Notes: generated by a model not told the origin, from the letters alone. A stretch of DNA of 64,000 bases from Alkalihalobacterium alkalinitrilicum (GCF_002019605.1 NZ_KV917368.1:1319932-1383931), one strand, 5' to 3'; positions 35,460 through 44,958 are shown, counted from the first letter of the stretch. A program made the numbers and translations.

Positions 35460-36188
35460 TTATAGTTCTAATTGTTCCCTTAAAGATTTTACATAATTTC
35501 TACTAACAGGGATTTCACCTTTCTTTCCTTCTACTTTTAATTGATAAGCTCCATTAAACCAGGGAATCAGTTCTTCTATCTTATTAAGGTTTACTAAATA
35601 ACTCTTATGTGTTCTGAAAAATGGGTACCCTTTAAGCTTTTCCTCTAATTCTTTAATGGGCGCCTTTAAGTTATAATTTCGATCTTTTGTACAAATGATC
35701 GTTTCTCTTTCTTCTCGATATAAATAAACGATTTCAGATGGAGGTAAATAAACTATACGACCTTCGTCCTCAACCGCAAGTTTTGATACTTGATTTGGCT
35801 TTTCGCTAATTTTACTCTTAAAACGTTCCTTTACCCTTTTCATCGTTTCATGTAATTGTTCTTCGTCAAAAGGTTTTAATAAGTAGTCCAATGCCTCTAC
35901 CCGAAACGCTTTTGCTGCGTAATTTGGATATGCTGTAGCAAAAATAATAAGCGGTACCTTCTTCATATTTTGAATTGTACGTGCTAAATCTAAACCCGAC
36001 ATTTGCCGCATCTCAATATCAATAAATGCAACATCAGGTTCTTTCATCATGATCAGTTCTAACCCTTTTTCACCAGACTCTGCTTCAGCGACGATTTCTA
36101 CTTCATTGTAGTTTTGTAGTAAAAACTTTAGCTCATCACGACTTAATGGTTCATCATCGATAATTATTGTCCTAATCATTTTTTTCAT
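35460..36188 (-). CDS. LytTR family response regulator
   Basis: The receiver domain (about 1-120) has acidic DDE at 11-13, the phosphoacceptor aspartate in VAFIDIEM and the lysine in YLLKPFDEEQL. It is followed by a LytTR DNA-binding domain (about 140-242) with YREERETIICT, RTHKSYLVNLNKI and EIPVSRNYVKSL. Such regulators bind paired direct repeats at target promoters, the obvious target here being cstA 139 bp downstream. The gene starts 7 bp after the kinase stop codon, so translation is probably coupled. Confidence 0.9.
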   Translation of the reverse strand: MKKMIRTIIIDDEPLSRDELKFLLQNYNEVEIVAEAESGEKGLELIMMKEPDVAFIDIEMRQMSGLDLARTIQNMKKVPLIIFATAYPNYAAKAFRVEALDYLLKPFDEEQLHETMKRVKERFKSKISEKPNQVSKLAVEDEGRIVYLPPSEIVYLYREERETIICTKDRNYNLKAPIKELEEKLKGYPFFRTHKSYLVNLNKIEELIPWFNGAYQLKVEGKKGEIPVSRNYVKSLREQLEL

Positions 36189-36195
36189 TTATTAA

Positions 36196-37941
36196 CTACC
36201 TCCTTTCTTTGGCTATCGTAAACGATAAACTTGTCCCTTTATCTATTTTACTTTCAATATTAAGCGATGCGTAGTCTCCATACATCATCTGTAATCTACG
36301 GTTGACATTATAAAGTCCAATTCCTGTCCCAGTTTCGGACGTTACATTTTCCTGACCTACTTCTAGCAACCGTTCTTCAGTAATCCCAATCCCATTATCC
36401 ATGACTGTTATTTTAGCACTATCAACTTGTTGTTTCGCCCTTATTAAGATAAAGCTTTCATTTGTCAGTTGTTTCACACCGTGCTTTATGGCATTTTCCA
36501 CAATGGGTTGAAGAGTCATCGGTGGAACTTTATAAGATAATACTTGTTCGTCTATATCGTAATGAACCGTAAGTTTATCAGCAAATCTAGCCTCTTCAAT
36601 TGCTAAATATGCTTTAACATGCTTTAATTCATCTTCTAATGACGTCTCTGTGGCAGTTGTACCCGCTAAGTTTTGTCGAAAGTAATGGGAAAGTGAAATT
36701 AATAGCTTTCTTGCTTTCATTGGGTCAGTTCGAATCAATGCGACAATCGTATTTAAGGCATTAAATAAAAAGTGTGGGCTTACTTGGGCTTGTAGGGCTT
36801 TAATCTCTGCTTGTTTCGCAAGCTCCAAGTGACGGTCTACTTCCGAAAGTTCAAGCTGGTTACTAAGTAAAGTTGAAAGCCCCTTACTTAGTTCTATGAT
36901 CATTGGAGAAATATCTTTTTCGGATTTAAAATAAAACTTTAAAGTTCCGATTGTATCTTCCTTTATTTTTAACGGTGCAATAACCGCTGCACGCAAAGGG
37001 CAGCTTTTACTATTACACTGGATTTCATCTGGTTTTGCAATGACTAATTCCCCGTCTTTTAACACACGTTTGGTTGCTTCTGTTTTTATTTCTTGGTTAC
37101 TTAAATGGTGATCTACTCCGACCCCAACAAAGGCTAAAACGTTTTCTTTATTCGTGACAGAAACCGCATCAACGTTGATTTCCTTTAATAATATCTCACT
37201 CGTCTTTTGTGCAGATCGTTCAGTTAACCCTTTTCGTAAATAATTTAATGTTAAGTCAGCGAGTCTAAGCGCTTTTTGTGCTTGTAGTGAACCCATTTTC
37301 TCTTCTTCATGAATGACATTACGAATGATTAGTATAAAAATAGCAACCCCTATGCCATTGGCAATAATCATCGGAATTCCAATACTTTCGACCAAGTTAA
37401 ATGCTTGATAATACGGTCTTGCCAAAACGAGGATTAGCGACATTTGAACTGCTTCTGCAAGCATGCCGACGATTAATGCTGTTTTAATTGAAACGATGTT
37501 ATTTTTATCCTTATTTTTTTTGTAAAAATAACCCGCTATAAGCCCCGCAATTATTGTCGATAAACCACAGGCAAACCCAGTGAAGCCCCCTAAGAAATAC
37601 CGATGAACTCCCGCGATAACCCCTGCTCCTAAGCCGACTGTCCATCCACCTAATAAGCCAGCAACGACGACTCCAATAACTCGCGAATTCGCAATGGCCT
37701 CAGCATCTCCAATTTCTAAAACCCAGCGGCTATATGTAGCATGTTCCACATTAACAGTCAATCCTGTATACGTTCCGACAATTCCAAATAAACCGAAAAT
37801 GATAATGACACTAAGTTTATGAGTAATTGATATTTCTCTTTTTTCAATTAAATGTCGAACAAATTTTAATCTTGTGATGATAAACGCCACTGCTATAATA
37901 ATACCTAAGCGTTCGATCATTACTAATAAAAGTTCCCACAT
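36196..37941 (-). CDS. LytS-type sensor histidine kinase (5TMR-LYT)
   Basis: The 581-residue protein has an N-terminal 5TM-Lyt membrane sensor (about 1-205) containing NSRVIGVVVAGLLGGWTVG and GFACGLSTIIAGLIAG. It is followed by a GAF-like domain (about 220-360) with CNSKSCPLRAAV, the His_kinase domain with the phosphoacceptor in QVSPHFLFNALNTI, and an ATPase domain with ENAIKHGV, DNGIGI and GTGIGLYN. It is the partner of the LytTR regulator. LytS-like kinases sense pyruvate (BtsS, LytST) or membrane state; pyruvate sensing would suit the cstA neighbour. Confidence 0.9.
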   Translation of the reverse strand: MWELLLVMIERLGIIIAVAFIITRLKFVRHLIEKREISITHKLSVIIIFGLFGIVGTYTGLTVNVEHATYSRWVLEIGDAEAIANSRVIGVVVAGLLGGWTVGLGAGVIAGVHRYFLGGFTGFACGLSTIIAGLIAGYFYKKNKDKNNIVSIKTALIVGMLAEAVQMSLILVLARPYYQAFNLVESIGIPMIIANGIGVAIFILIIRNVIHEEEKMGSLQAQKALRLADLTLNYLRKGLTERSAQKTSEILLKEINVDAVSVTNKENVLAFVGVGVDHHLSNQEIKTEATKRVLKDGELVIAKPDEIQCNSKSCPLRAAVIAPLKIKEDTIGTLKFYFKSEKDISPMIIELSKGLSTLLSNQLELSEVDRHLELAKQAEIKALQAQVSPHFLFNALNTIVALIRTDPMKARKLLISLSHYFRQNLAGTTATETSLEDELKHVKAYLAIEEARFADKLTVHYDIDEQVLSYKVPPMTLQPIVENAIKHGVKQLTNESFILIRAKQQVDSAKITVMDNGIGITEERLLEVGQENVTSETGTGIGLYNVNRRLQMMYGDYASLNIESKIDKGTSLSFTIAKERR

Positions 37942-38048
37942 GATGACATCCCCTAAACTTGCTATAAATTATACGATAATTTTAATATCACATGATTTAA
38001 GAGCGTTTTAAGATACTATGAATAATTTGTAAGTATCTATTTTAATTT

Positions 38049-38170
38049 TACAATCATTTTTGTACATTTTAGATATTTCCCACTTTATAACTTATGCTTC
38101 CTAATACCATCTTTTGAAGTGCATTTAAGCCATTACTTCCTATTACGATATCATCAAATCCATGTTTATG
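38049..38170 (-). pseudogene. Universal stress protein relic (third paralogue)
   Basis: The minus strand reads GFDDIVIGSNGLNALQKMVL then GSISYKVGN before stops. This is a degraded version of the C-terminal ATP-binding segment of the two intact Usp proteins. DNA similarity to 32092-32190 is obvious. The remainder is lost; the group II intron lies beyond. Confidence 0.75.
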
Positions 38171-38484
38171 GCACAATTGCTTCAGTAATAAGCTTCATAT
38201 AATCCTTTTGGGTTTGCAAGTCTTCCTTAGCTCAAACTCGAAAATTCCATTATTTATCACGCTATCTTTCCCTTTTAGTTATTTTTCCTTCCTTTTCCTT
38301 AATGTTGCCTGTTAAAAAACGGAAGAGATTATTATTTGGCACTATAAGACTTTGTCCAAGAGGTACTATGAAATTACTGAATTAATTCCAATTCACGATT
38401 ATAACAAAAAATCGAGTAGGAGGGGGTGACTAACCCCCGACCTCTCACACCACCGTACGTACGGTTCCGTATACGGCGGTTCAC

Positions 38485-39074
38485 TTAGGTATGACGTAAG
38501 TGGTTATATCTGTCTACTAGACTTTTCAGCTTTTTATTTCGCCAAAACTCTAGGTTAAGCGTCGTGTTTAAAACAGGACTGTTCGAGATGCGCCAATATT
38601 TCTTGCGGGAATTACCCCATTCATAAGCTTTCTCCTTGGGAACTCCAAGAGAGATAAGCCTTTTTATTTTAGTTTTAGGCAATTTCCATTGCTTCCATAA
38701 ACACATCCGAAGTCTTCTTCTCAGTGATTCATCAAGGCGTTTAAAGGGAGTTGGCGTATCCGCCAAGGCAAAATATCCACACCATCCAACGAGGTATTTA
38801 TTGATCTTCTCAATACGCTCTTCCATTGAGATGGAGTGTGAGCGTGATGTTAGTTCTTTGATTTTGCTTTTCGCTCTCTTTATACTCTCTTTGGCGATAC
38901 GGATCTTTGGTGACGGGTGAGGAGTAAAACTGAAACCTAGAAACTTTCGTTTCCACGGTCGATCTACTGCGCTTTTCTCATCATTCACTTTCAGCTTGAG
39001 TTTCTTTTCAATGAAAGTTGTGAGGGAACTCTTCACTCGTAGACCTGACTTCTGTGTTTTCACGTAGATATTAC
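38485..39074 (-). CDS. Group IIC intron maturase/reverse transcriptase, 3' part
   Basis: This is the C-terminal part of the outer intron's protein, not an independent gene. From 39074 it reads NIYVKTQKSGLRVKSS and continues through the thumb and maturase X domain (KFLGFSFTPHPSPKIRI, YLVGWCGYFALADTP) to FWRNKKLKSLVDRYNHLRHT. There is no endonuclease domain, as usual for group IIC. Splicing out the inner intron joins it in frame to the 5' part at 40941-41607, restoring YADDCNIYVK. Confidence 0.88.
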
Positions 39075-39132
39075 AGTGAGTAGACCGAGGGAACCTCCCC
39101 CTCAGTCTCTCTCAGAACCGTACGTGAACCTC

Positions 39133-40395
39133 TCAGCTCATACGGCTCCCATTATTCATTGCCGGTAGTAATCCATATTTCCAATGCGCAAATAATTTGC
39201 GTTCTCGCCGAGCAATAGCTCCTAACCAATATTCTGCTCTTCTTCGATGTTTTCGCTTCTTGTATTTTCGGCGAACCCATTTTACCAAGCAGCTATTGAT
39301 GTAACGCAATACACTATACATTTCTGATTTATAGAAATGTCCATAATAATTAATCCATCCTTGGATTTTCTTATTAAACATGTTGGAAATATCCTGCAGA
39401 GTTTTATCTGCTTTGAGCTGTAATCGCCAACTTCTCACTTCTTTTCTGATTGCTTTCTTTGCCTTATCAGCAATAGCTGGTAAGAAGTTTGTGAAGAATT
39501 TTCCATATTTGTTCTTTGAGTGTCTTGGTCGAAATGTGTATCCGAGAAAATCAAAAGTAATAGTCGGATAGTTCCGTTGTCTATCATCATCTTTACAGTA
39601 GACAATTTTCGTTTTCTCCAAGTTCAACTCCAATCCAAATAATTGAAATCTTTCTTCCAGTCTTCGTTGAAGATATTTTGCTTGTTTCAATGAAGTACAA
39701 TGTGCTATTCCATCATCGGCGTATCTTGCCCAAGGAATACTTGGAAATTCCTTCGCCATAAAATCATCAAATGTATAATGAAGAAATAGATTCGCAAGAA
39801 CTGGACTGATGACTCCTCCTTGCGGAGTGCCAGAAGTTCGCTCTGCTAACGTCCCGTCCTCCATTTGAAAAGGGGTAGTTAGCCATCTTTGTATATATAA
39901 GATGACCCATTCTTGATTTGTATGTCGTTTTACCATTTCAATGAGGTAATCATGTCGGATATTATCAAACAGTCCCTTAATATCGAACTCTAGCACCCAG
40001 TCTTTTCGCCAACATCTTTTCCTTGTAGCCTCGATCGCTTGGATTGCCGATTTGTTTGGTCGGTATCCATGAGAATCTTCATAAAACAATTTTTCCACTG
40101 TTGGTTCAAAATATAGTTTCGCAACCATCTGTGCCACTCGGTCTTCGACTGTAGGTATTCCAAGTGTTCTTGTTCCACCATTCTTTTTGGGAATAGCTAC
40201 TGCTTTTACTGGTTTTGGAAAATAGCTTCCTGAAGACATACGATTCCATAGTTTGTACAGATTATTCTTCAAGTCTAGTTCGAAACTTTCAATAGACTGT
40301 TCATCAGTCCCGTATGTCCCTTTATTGGCTTTTACTCGTTCAAATGCAGTCAGAACTGCATTCTTTGAAATACTAAACGGTTTTGTTTCTCGCAT
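39133..40395 (-). CDS. ltrA: Inner intron maturase/reverse transcriptase (LtrA-like)
   Basis: The 420-residue protein has reverse transcriptase blocks KNGGTRTLGIPTVEDRV, YRPNKSAIQAI, VLEFDIKGLFDNI, GTPQGGVISPVLANL and the catalytic RYADDG, then a maturase X domain with NYYGHFYKSEMY. There is no C-terminal HNH endonuclease, so mobility would use replication-fork or other primers. The intact gene probably supports splicing of its own intron. It is clearly different in sequence from the outer intron's protein, so the two introns belong to different classes. Confidence 0.92.
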   Translation of the reverse strand: MRETKPFSISKNAVLTAFERVKANKGTYGTDEQSIESFELDLKNNLYKLWNRMSSGSYFPKPVKAVAIPKKNGGTRTLGIPTVEDRVAQMVAKLYFEPTVEKLFYEDSHGYRPNKSAIQAIEATRKRCWRKDWVLEFDIKGLFDNIRHDYLIEMVKRHTNQEWVILYIQRWLTTPFQMEDGTLAERTSGTPQGGVISPVLANLFLHYTFDDFMAKEFPSIPWARYADDGIAHCTSLKQAKYLQRRLEERFQLFGLELNLEKTKIVYCKDDDRQRNYPTITFDFLGYTFRPRHSKNKYGKFFTNFLPAIADKAKKAIRKEVRSWRLQLKADKTLQDISNMFNKKIQGWINYYGHFYKSEMYSVLRYINSCLVKWVRRKYKKRKHRRRAEYWLGAIARRERKLFAHWKYGLLPAMNNGSRMS

Positions 40396-40935
40396 AGGTT
40401 CCTCCTCCTTTCAAAGTTGACCTATCTTTGAAACTGAATAACTCGGGTTCTTTGCTCCGCTTCTATTACAGAAGTTTCATAACTACTACAACCCAATCTG
40501 CCCCTATGACTGCATCGGTACTCTTTTCTTGTGGGTCTTCCACTTGAAATACTCCCTTAACATCAGTCCGTAGGTTCCCACGTTCCGTACAAACGCCTGT
40601 GTTATGTTCATGCCACCTTTATGCCGCCCACCACTTAGACAGTAAACAGGTTTCCTCTAAGCTCATCCTAAGTTAACGACTACCCCCTAGTTTTGATGGA
40701 GTCTCTACGCTTTCGACATTTCCGTAAGTGGTTCACATGACCATTCATCTCCATAACACGCACTTGACAGTTATTGACTGCCTTTTCCTTAACGCTCAAT
40801 ACCATAGCTTTTGACTACAGCACCTTAAGGTAGTTTGAAATCTCCACCTGTATGGCGACTCCGACGGGCCCACCGTCATCATTTGTACAGCATAGTTGCT
40901 TTGAGTAGTCTCGCTACTCACGCACACTTTCGTGG
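40396..40935 (-). other. Inner intron domains I-III (non-coding)
   Basis: This 540-bp stretch without a gene is the 5' catalytic RNA part of the inner intron. It is rich in short complementary blocks. Plus-strand frames here and in the flanking maturase are shadows. Confidence 0.7.
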
Positions 40936-40940
40936 CGCAC

Positions 40941-41607
40941 AGTCATCTGCGTACCTGACAAACTTGTGCCCTCTCTTTTCCAGTTCCTTATCAAGTTCAT
41001 CTAACATGATATTAGATAATAACGGACTTAACGGCCCGCCCTGCGGGACGCCTTCTTCGCTGATACCTTCCACACCGTTTATCATGATTCCTGATTCTAA
41101 GTATTTTCTAATTAGCCTTAGAATCGTTTTATCATGGACTCTTTTCTCCAAAAGACCCATAAGCATATCGTGATTCACTCTATCGAAAAATTTTTCTAAG
41201 TCCATGTCTATCACCCATCTGTACCCTTCCTCTATATATGCCCTCGCTTCCTTTACAGCGTCATGGGCTCTTCTTCTTGGTCTGAAACCATAACTATGTT
41301 TAGAAAAGGTTGGATCATAAATCGGGGTTAAGACTTGGGCAATCGCTTGTTGGATGAGACGATCGGTCACGGTAGGAATGCCTAGTAACCTTATGCCACC
41401 ATTCGGTTTCGGGATTTCGACCCGCCTGACTGGCATAGGCTCGTAGGTTCCGTCTTTAATTGAATTTCGGATGTCGTCCCAGTTAAGTAGAAGATGTGCT
41501 CGTAGGGATTTTACAGGCATTTCATCTACACCGTGCTTACCCTTATTCTTTTCGACCCGCTTTAGAGCCGAAATCAGATTGTCCCGTGACAACAGTTGTT
41601 TCATCAT
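40941..41607 (-). CDS. Group IIC intron maturase/reverse transcriptase, 5' part (split by inner intron)
   Basis: The protein starts MMKQLLSRDNLISALKRVE with AGAGGATG before the ATG pair. It has reverse transcriptase blocks EIPKPNGGIRLLGIPTV, HSYGFRPRRRAHDAV, WVIDMDLEKFFDRVNHD, EGVPQGGPLSPLLSNI and ends at RYADD. At the second aspartate/cysteine codons the inner intron interrupts it; unspliced translation would end a few codons later (CAPRKCA). It is functional only if the inner intron splices. Confidence 0.88.
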
Positions 41608-42159
41608 TTCGATACATCCTCTCGCGTGAATGTCCGTTCTATTTGTGCCATTGTTTATTCCACCCTCTTAAAGTCCCCCACGGGATTCACCGTTTCCTCC
41701 TTTAAGTAAGTCCAATTTGGATTGTCTGTATCATCATAAACAATGAACGCCTAGCGCACATTCTTCCTAAATGTTCGGCCCTTCCTCGACTATCTTAAGC
41801 TAGTCGAGTACTATGACCTCTGCTGACTTCTGACTGTTCAGCTATTTATCGCTAAATAGGTTACCGAGTGTGCTCGGCTTATCAGTCAGACCTCCCCAGG
41901 TAAGAGTACAATCTTTCCTTCCATCTATCTGCTTCATTTACTCTGTATCACCTTTGGCAGAAAGGACTTTGTCTTGTTTAGCAGACTCACCCAATGATAC
42001 CTAGCCTTATATGAAGTTCGTGTTCCTCAGACCGGAAGTTTGCCGCTCGCTTCCTTCAGATCCTGCGTCACCACAGGCACCCTTGCGTTAAGCTACTGCT
42101 ACTTCTGCCTTCACAGTTCGGGACTTTCACCCTATAGATTGCACCCATGCTGGGCGCAC
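41608..42159 (-). other. Outer intron domains I-III (non-coding)
   Basis: The catalytic RNA 5' part of the group IIC intron, from GTGCGCC to the maturase ribosome binding site. It contains the characteristic GGTGAAAGTCCCGAACTGTG region. Confidence 0.75.
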
Positions 42160-42167
42160 TAAAAAAA

Positions 42168-42191
42168 GCACTAAGACCGAAATCTTAGTGC
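42168..42191 (-). terminator. Terminator of the coat gene; group IIC target
   Basis: GCACTAAGA pairs with TCTTAGTGC and is followed by T7A on the minus strand; the intron starts at the very next base. Confidence 0.88.
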
Positions 42192-42207
42192 ACTTCAGAT
42201 AATTTTT

Positions 42208-42585
42208 TTACGCGATATCTAATGTTCCAATTAAGGCACCTAGAATTTGACCTAATACCTGAATATTTGCAGCGATTTGAGTGTCTGTAGTTGTAACATC
42301 AATACCTTGTGAATTATCAATGACAACTTTTTGGATGGTTTGTTGTTTAATTTTTGAAGACTGAAGTAAATCTTGGGTAATTTTTTCTGCCTTACTACTA
42401 TCGGCAATCGAAATATTAATGATTAACGCAATAACGGCTTGTAAAGAAGCTTGTAGAGACACCGCTGCTTTCGTATCCGTCGTGCTCACTGTAATATCAC
42501 AAGAATTCATAACATGAATTAACTCTTCAGAACGTTGAATTTCTTTGTTAATGTTGGCAGCTTCTAATTCAATTCGGTCACTCAT
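42208..42585 (-). CDS. Spore coat protein X/V domain protein
   Basis: The 125-residue protein has two copies of the CotX/CotV domain: CDITVSTTDTKAAVSLQ with LQAVIALIINISIAD (about 29-65), and IDVTTTDTQIAANIQ with LGQILGALIGTLDIA (about 95-125). CotX/CotV/CotW-type proteins form the insoluble outer coat and crust of Bacillus spores. The ATG follows AAAGGAGGAG. It is expected to be expressed late in the mother cell; no sigma-K promoter was confidently read. The group IIC intron lies just past its terminator. Confidence 0.9.
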   Translation of the reverse strand: MSDRIELEAANINKEIQRSEELIHVMNSCDITVSTTDTKAAVSLQASLQAVIALIINISIADSSKAEKITQDLLQSSKIKQQTIQKVVIDNSQGIDVTTTDTQIAANIQVLGQILGALIGTLDIA

Positions 42586-42716
42586 AAATTTAACTCCTCC
42601 TTTACACGTGATAATTTACCATATGTAAAGAGTCCACTTTTGGTATGGACAACTACCCACGACTCATGCTCATTTTTAAACAAGAAGAAAGTTACATAAG
42701 ATATTGGTCTACTGAC

Positions 42717-43109
42717 CTAATCTAAAAATCTTTTCTGGTCCTCTACTGACGGTACCATACAACTTCCTCTCTGGCCGAACCATCGGTACCGATTTATTGC
42801 GATCACATTATATATAAAATCTCGAATCGGTGTTGGAATGACGCAAAATAGCCAGAGAAATTTCCACGCTCCATTTAGATTGCGACAAACATGTAAGGCC
42901 GCACTTGATTTTTGATAACACTGGTTATTCTTGATTAAGACAAAGCTATTCATATCCTGAGTTAATCCAAGCTGCTCTAGTAAGCTTTTACCAATTTCGC
43001 TTTGAAGTGAAGCAAATTTAAAATAGCCATTACGATCTCTTTTTATAATAAATTGTAAACTTTGATTGCAAAAGTTACACTCACCATCAAATAGAATAAT
43101 ACCGCTCAT
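42717..43109 (-). CDS. DCC-family thiol oxidoreductase-like protein (DUF393)
   Basis: The 130-residue protein carries the DCC signature at the N-terminus (ILFDGECNFCNQSLQFIIKR: Asp-Gly-Glu-Cys-x2-Cys) and the C-terminal RYRWFGQRGSC. The family is related to thioredoxin-fold proteins (B. subtilis YuxK is a member); the CxxC pair suggests thiol-disulfide chemistry, but activity is unproven. Monocistronic. Confidence 0.88.
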   Translation of the reverse strand: MSGIILFDGECNFCNQSLQFIIKRDRNGYFKFASLQSEIGKSLLEQLGLTQDMNSFVLIKNNQCYQKSSAALHVCRNLNGAWKFLWLFCVIPTPIRDFIYNVIAINRYRWFGQRGSCMVPSVEDQKRFLD

Positions 43110-43267
43110 ATTGTCACTCCTTCAACGATTTACATTTTCTTCACTTCAGGTTAAGTGTCCCCCACCCAAGGAAATATTAGTTTCAACGATTTATCACTTC
43201 TCTAATGTAAAATTATAGCTGAACATTACGTTTTTTTAATGAAATAGTAACATATATAATTATATAA

Positions 43268-43468
43268 GTGTTTATTAAATTAAAAGAAGCACTACGTGTT
43301 TGGTGTGGAAAACTCCGAGGACGTGTATTAAAAAGATTCTTGAATACAATAGCAATTGCACCAGATTATGTTGTCGAAGTAAGAATGATCGCTAAAGATT
43401 TCCTGCATGATAATAGAGGTGTCATAAACAATGCAGCGAAAGCTTTAGAAAAAGCGATTGATAAATAA
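43268..43468 (+). CDS. Small basic helical protein
   Basis: The 66-residue frame gives an amphipathic helical protein (LKEALRVWCGKLRGRVLK, then KDFLHDNRGVINNAAKALEK). The GTG start at 43268 has no convincing ribosome binding site, so the gene is uncertain. No family recognised. Confidence 0.4.
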   Translation: MFIKLKEALRVWCGKLRGRVLKRFLNTIAIAPDYVVEVRMIAKDFLHDNRGVINNAAKALEKAIDK

Positions 43469-43566
43469 ATCGTTTAGGGAGTATTTAGCGTTTTTCTTTG
43501 AAAAATTGATTAGAACACACACATGAATATAAGATATAAAATTGTTACTTGAGTAAAATTAAAAGT

Positions 43567-43596
43567 TCCCGCTAAGGTAGGTTTACTTCAGCGGGA
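43567..43596 (-). terminator. Terminator after MBL hydrolase
   Basis: TCCCGCT pairs with AGCGGGA downstream of the minus-strand gene. Confidence 0.6.
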
Positions 43597-43615
43597 TTTT
43601 AAACATTCAACGGTT

Positions 43616-44479
43616 TTAATGTTTATAAATTTGGTTTACATACTTTCCGTAGTCAGGAACAGCGATACGGCCAAAATCATTAGCAAGCATACTTAAATTA
43701 TTTGCCAACGCTTCTCCGACCATTGGTAATCCATGTCCAGTCACTGCAACCGACGGTCTTAAAGATTCTAATTTTTTTACTGATTCCCAAGAAGCTTTCC
43801 AATCGGGTGTAAAGTATCTTGGCGGACCACTTATTTGTTGTTCTTGGGTTATAACTGAATATAGAGATTCCTGCTTAACCGTTACAAAGGCATCACCTAC
43901 AATTAAGGTTCGGTCTGCATCTCGAAACAACGATACATGGCCAGGAGTATGACCAGGGGTATGGATCCAACGAAATCCTTCCATTTTAGGAATGCTTCCA
44001 TCATCTGGTAGAGGATGAATATGCACTCCTAGGTTTATCGGTTCATTTGGAAACAGGGATGATAACTTTGCGACAATTCCCCCTTCTACCGAAGGATCAG
44101 GTTCGGGGTAACTCATTTTACCTGTTAGGAAAGGTAACTCTAATTTATGGGCATATACAGGTACTTGCCAATGACTTACTAACTCTAATATTGCTCCTAC
44201 ATGGTCAAAATGTCCGTGCGTTAAAATAATTGCTTTTGGACGACTACTTGAACCAAAACGTTTTTCCGTAATAGAAATAATTTCATTAGCGGAGCCTGGC
44301 ATCCCCGCGTCAACTAAAATAAAATCATTCCTTTCCCGACTCCCTACTAAGCATATATTTACAATTTGAACATTATAACAATATAAATCGGAGAGTATCT
44401 CTACCCCTTCACCACTTGTAAATGAAATAGCAGGAATCGGTTTATAATCACTGCCATATGTCATCGGTTGTTGTTCCAT
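43616..44479 (-). CDS. MBL-fold metallo-hydrolase
   Basis: The 287-residue hydrolase has VDAGMPGS, the HxHxDH motif in LTHGHFDHVGAI, HTPGHTPGHVSLF, VGDAFV and a final VTGHG, so the dinuclear metal site is complete. GAGGAG precedes ATG 44479, and the long N-terminal extension from 44590, rich in Tyr and Arg, is not real. Substrate unknown; the protein resembles glyoxalase-II-like and lactonase-like members. It is a single-gene unit next to the IS110 element. Confidence 0.85.
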   Translation of the reverse strand: MEQQPMTYGSDYKPIPAISFTSGEGVEILSDLYCYNVQIVNICLVGSRERNDFILVDAGMPGSANEIISITEKRFGSSSRPKAIILTHGHFDHVGAILELVSHWQVPVYAHKLELPFLTGKMSYPEPDPSVEGGIVAKLSSLFPNEPINLGVHIHPLPDDGSIPKMEGFRWIHTPGHTPGHVSLFRDADRTLIVGDAFVTVKQESLYSVITQEQQISGPPRYFTPDWKASWESVKKLESLRPSVAVTGHGLPMVGEALANNLSMLANDFGRIAVPDYGKYVNQIYKH

Positions 44480-44770
44480 ACTTAGCTCCTCATTTCTTCT
44501 CCTATAATGGCAATAGTAATAATATTGGAATCCATTAAATAAATTATGTAGCCAATTATGATTTTGAGTCGAAGATTTAGGCTTAACCAATTAGTTAGAA
44601 ATATTTACACACGTAATGAACACTATTGAAAAAATGGAAATTCAAATGGGGTCAGCGTATAATGGTAAATAAGTCAAGTGGTTATTTTCTCTAAAAAGGA
44701 CCGACCTTAAGTAAAACTCTATTTTCCCATTATATGGTAATAGAATTCATCTACCTACAGAACTTTATAA

Positions 44771-44958
44771 TAAAACTCCTCTAGAACGTGAAAGGATCTT
44801 GCTTTTTCATCCTACAGAGGATACCACCTAGCAAATATAAACTTAGATTTTTTCACGTATTATTCGTACTTGTAGGACAAGATCCATACTGCTGACCCAC
44901 GAGGTCTTTTGCCTCAGACACCAATAACAATGTGATCTAACGTCCTAGGGGAGTTTTA
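44771..44958 (-). ncRNA. Candidate bridge RNA of the IS110/IS1111-type element
   Basis: The 3' non-coding end folds as a long closed structure. An outer 19-bp stem pairs 44771-44789 with 44940-44958 (TAAAACTCC...; one mismatch, one wobble). An inner stem pairs GGATCTTG and TCCTACA (44794-44801, 44810-44816) with TGTAGGA and CAAGATCC (44871-44885). It encloses a 54-nt loop and has an 8-nt bulge. A small CTGA/GAGG hairpin lies at 44892-44917. IS110-family recombinases are known to use such bridge RNAs with target- and donor-binding loops, in the right end for IS1111 members. The loop assignments are not determined here. Confidence 0.6.

Larger units (their letters stand above)
39075..40940 (-). 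mobile_element. Inner group II intron inserted in the outer intron's maturase gene
   Basis: The intron begins GTGCGCCACGAAAG (40940) immediately after GATGACT. It ends after a domain V reading GAGCTGAGAGGTTCACG...ACGGTTC and a domain VI ending CTACTCAC(T) at 39075; the last base is ambiguous because T occurs at both junctions. Removal joins GATGACT to GTAATATC, exactly the conserved DDCNI codons. The intron is 1866 bp and carries its own maturase gene in domain IV. Confidence 0.88.
38411..42159 (-). mobile_element. Outer group IIC intron, host of a nested intron
   Basis: The 5' end GTGCGCCCAGCATGG lies at 42159 and the 3' end CCTACTCGAT at 38411. Domain V is recognisable on the minus strand around 38430-38480 (GAACCGCCGTATACGG paired with CCGTACGTACGGTGG). 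The intron sits right behind the terminator of the coat gene, the target type of group IIC introns. About 550 bp of non-coding sequence (42159-41608) hold domains I-III. Its own length without the inner intron is about 1.88 kb. Confidence 0.88.

Noticed and set aside
38485..39063. Independent second reverse transcriptase gene
   Set aside because: It lacks all palm-domain motifs and continues in frame from the outer maturase once the inner intron is removed.
40835..41173. Plus-strand frame opposite the outer maturase
   Set aside because: Antisense shadow of a well-supported reverse transcriptase.
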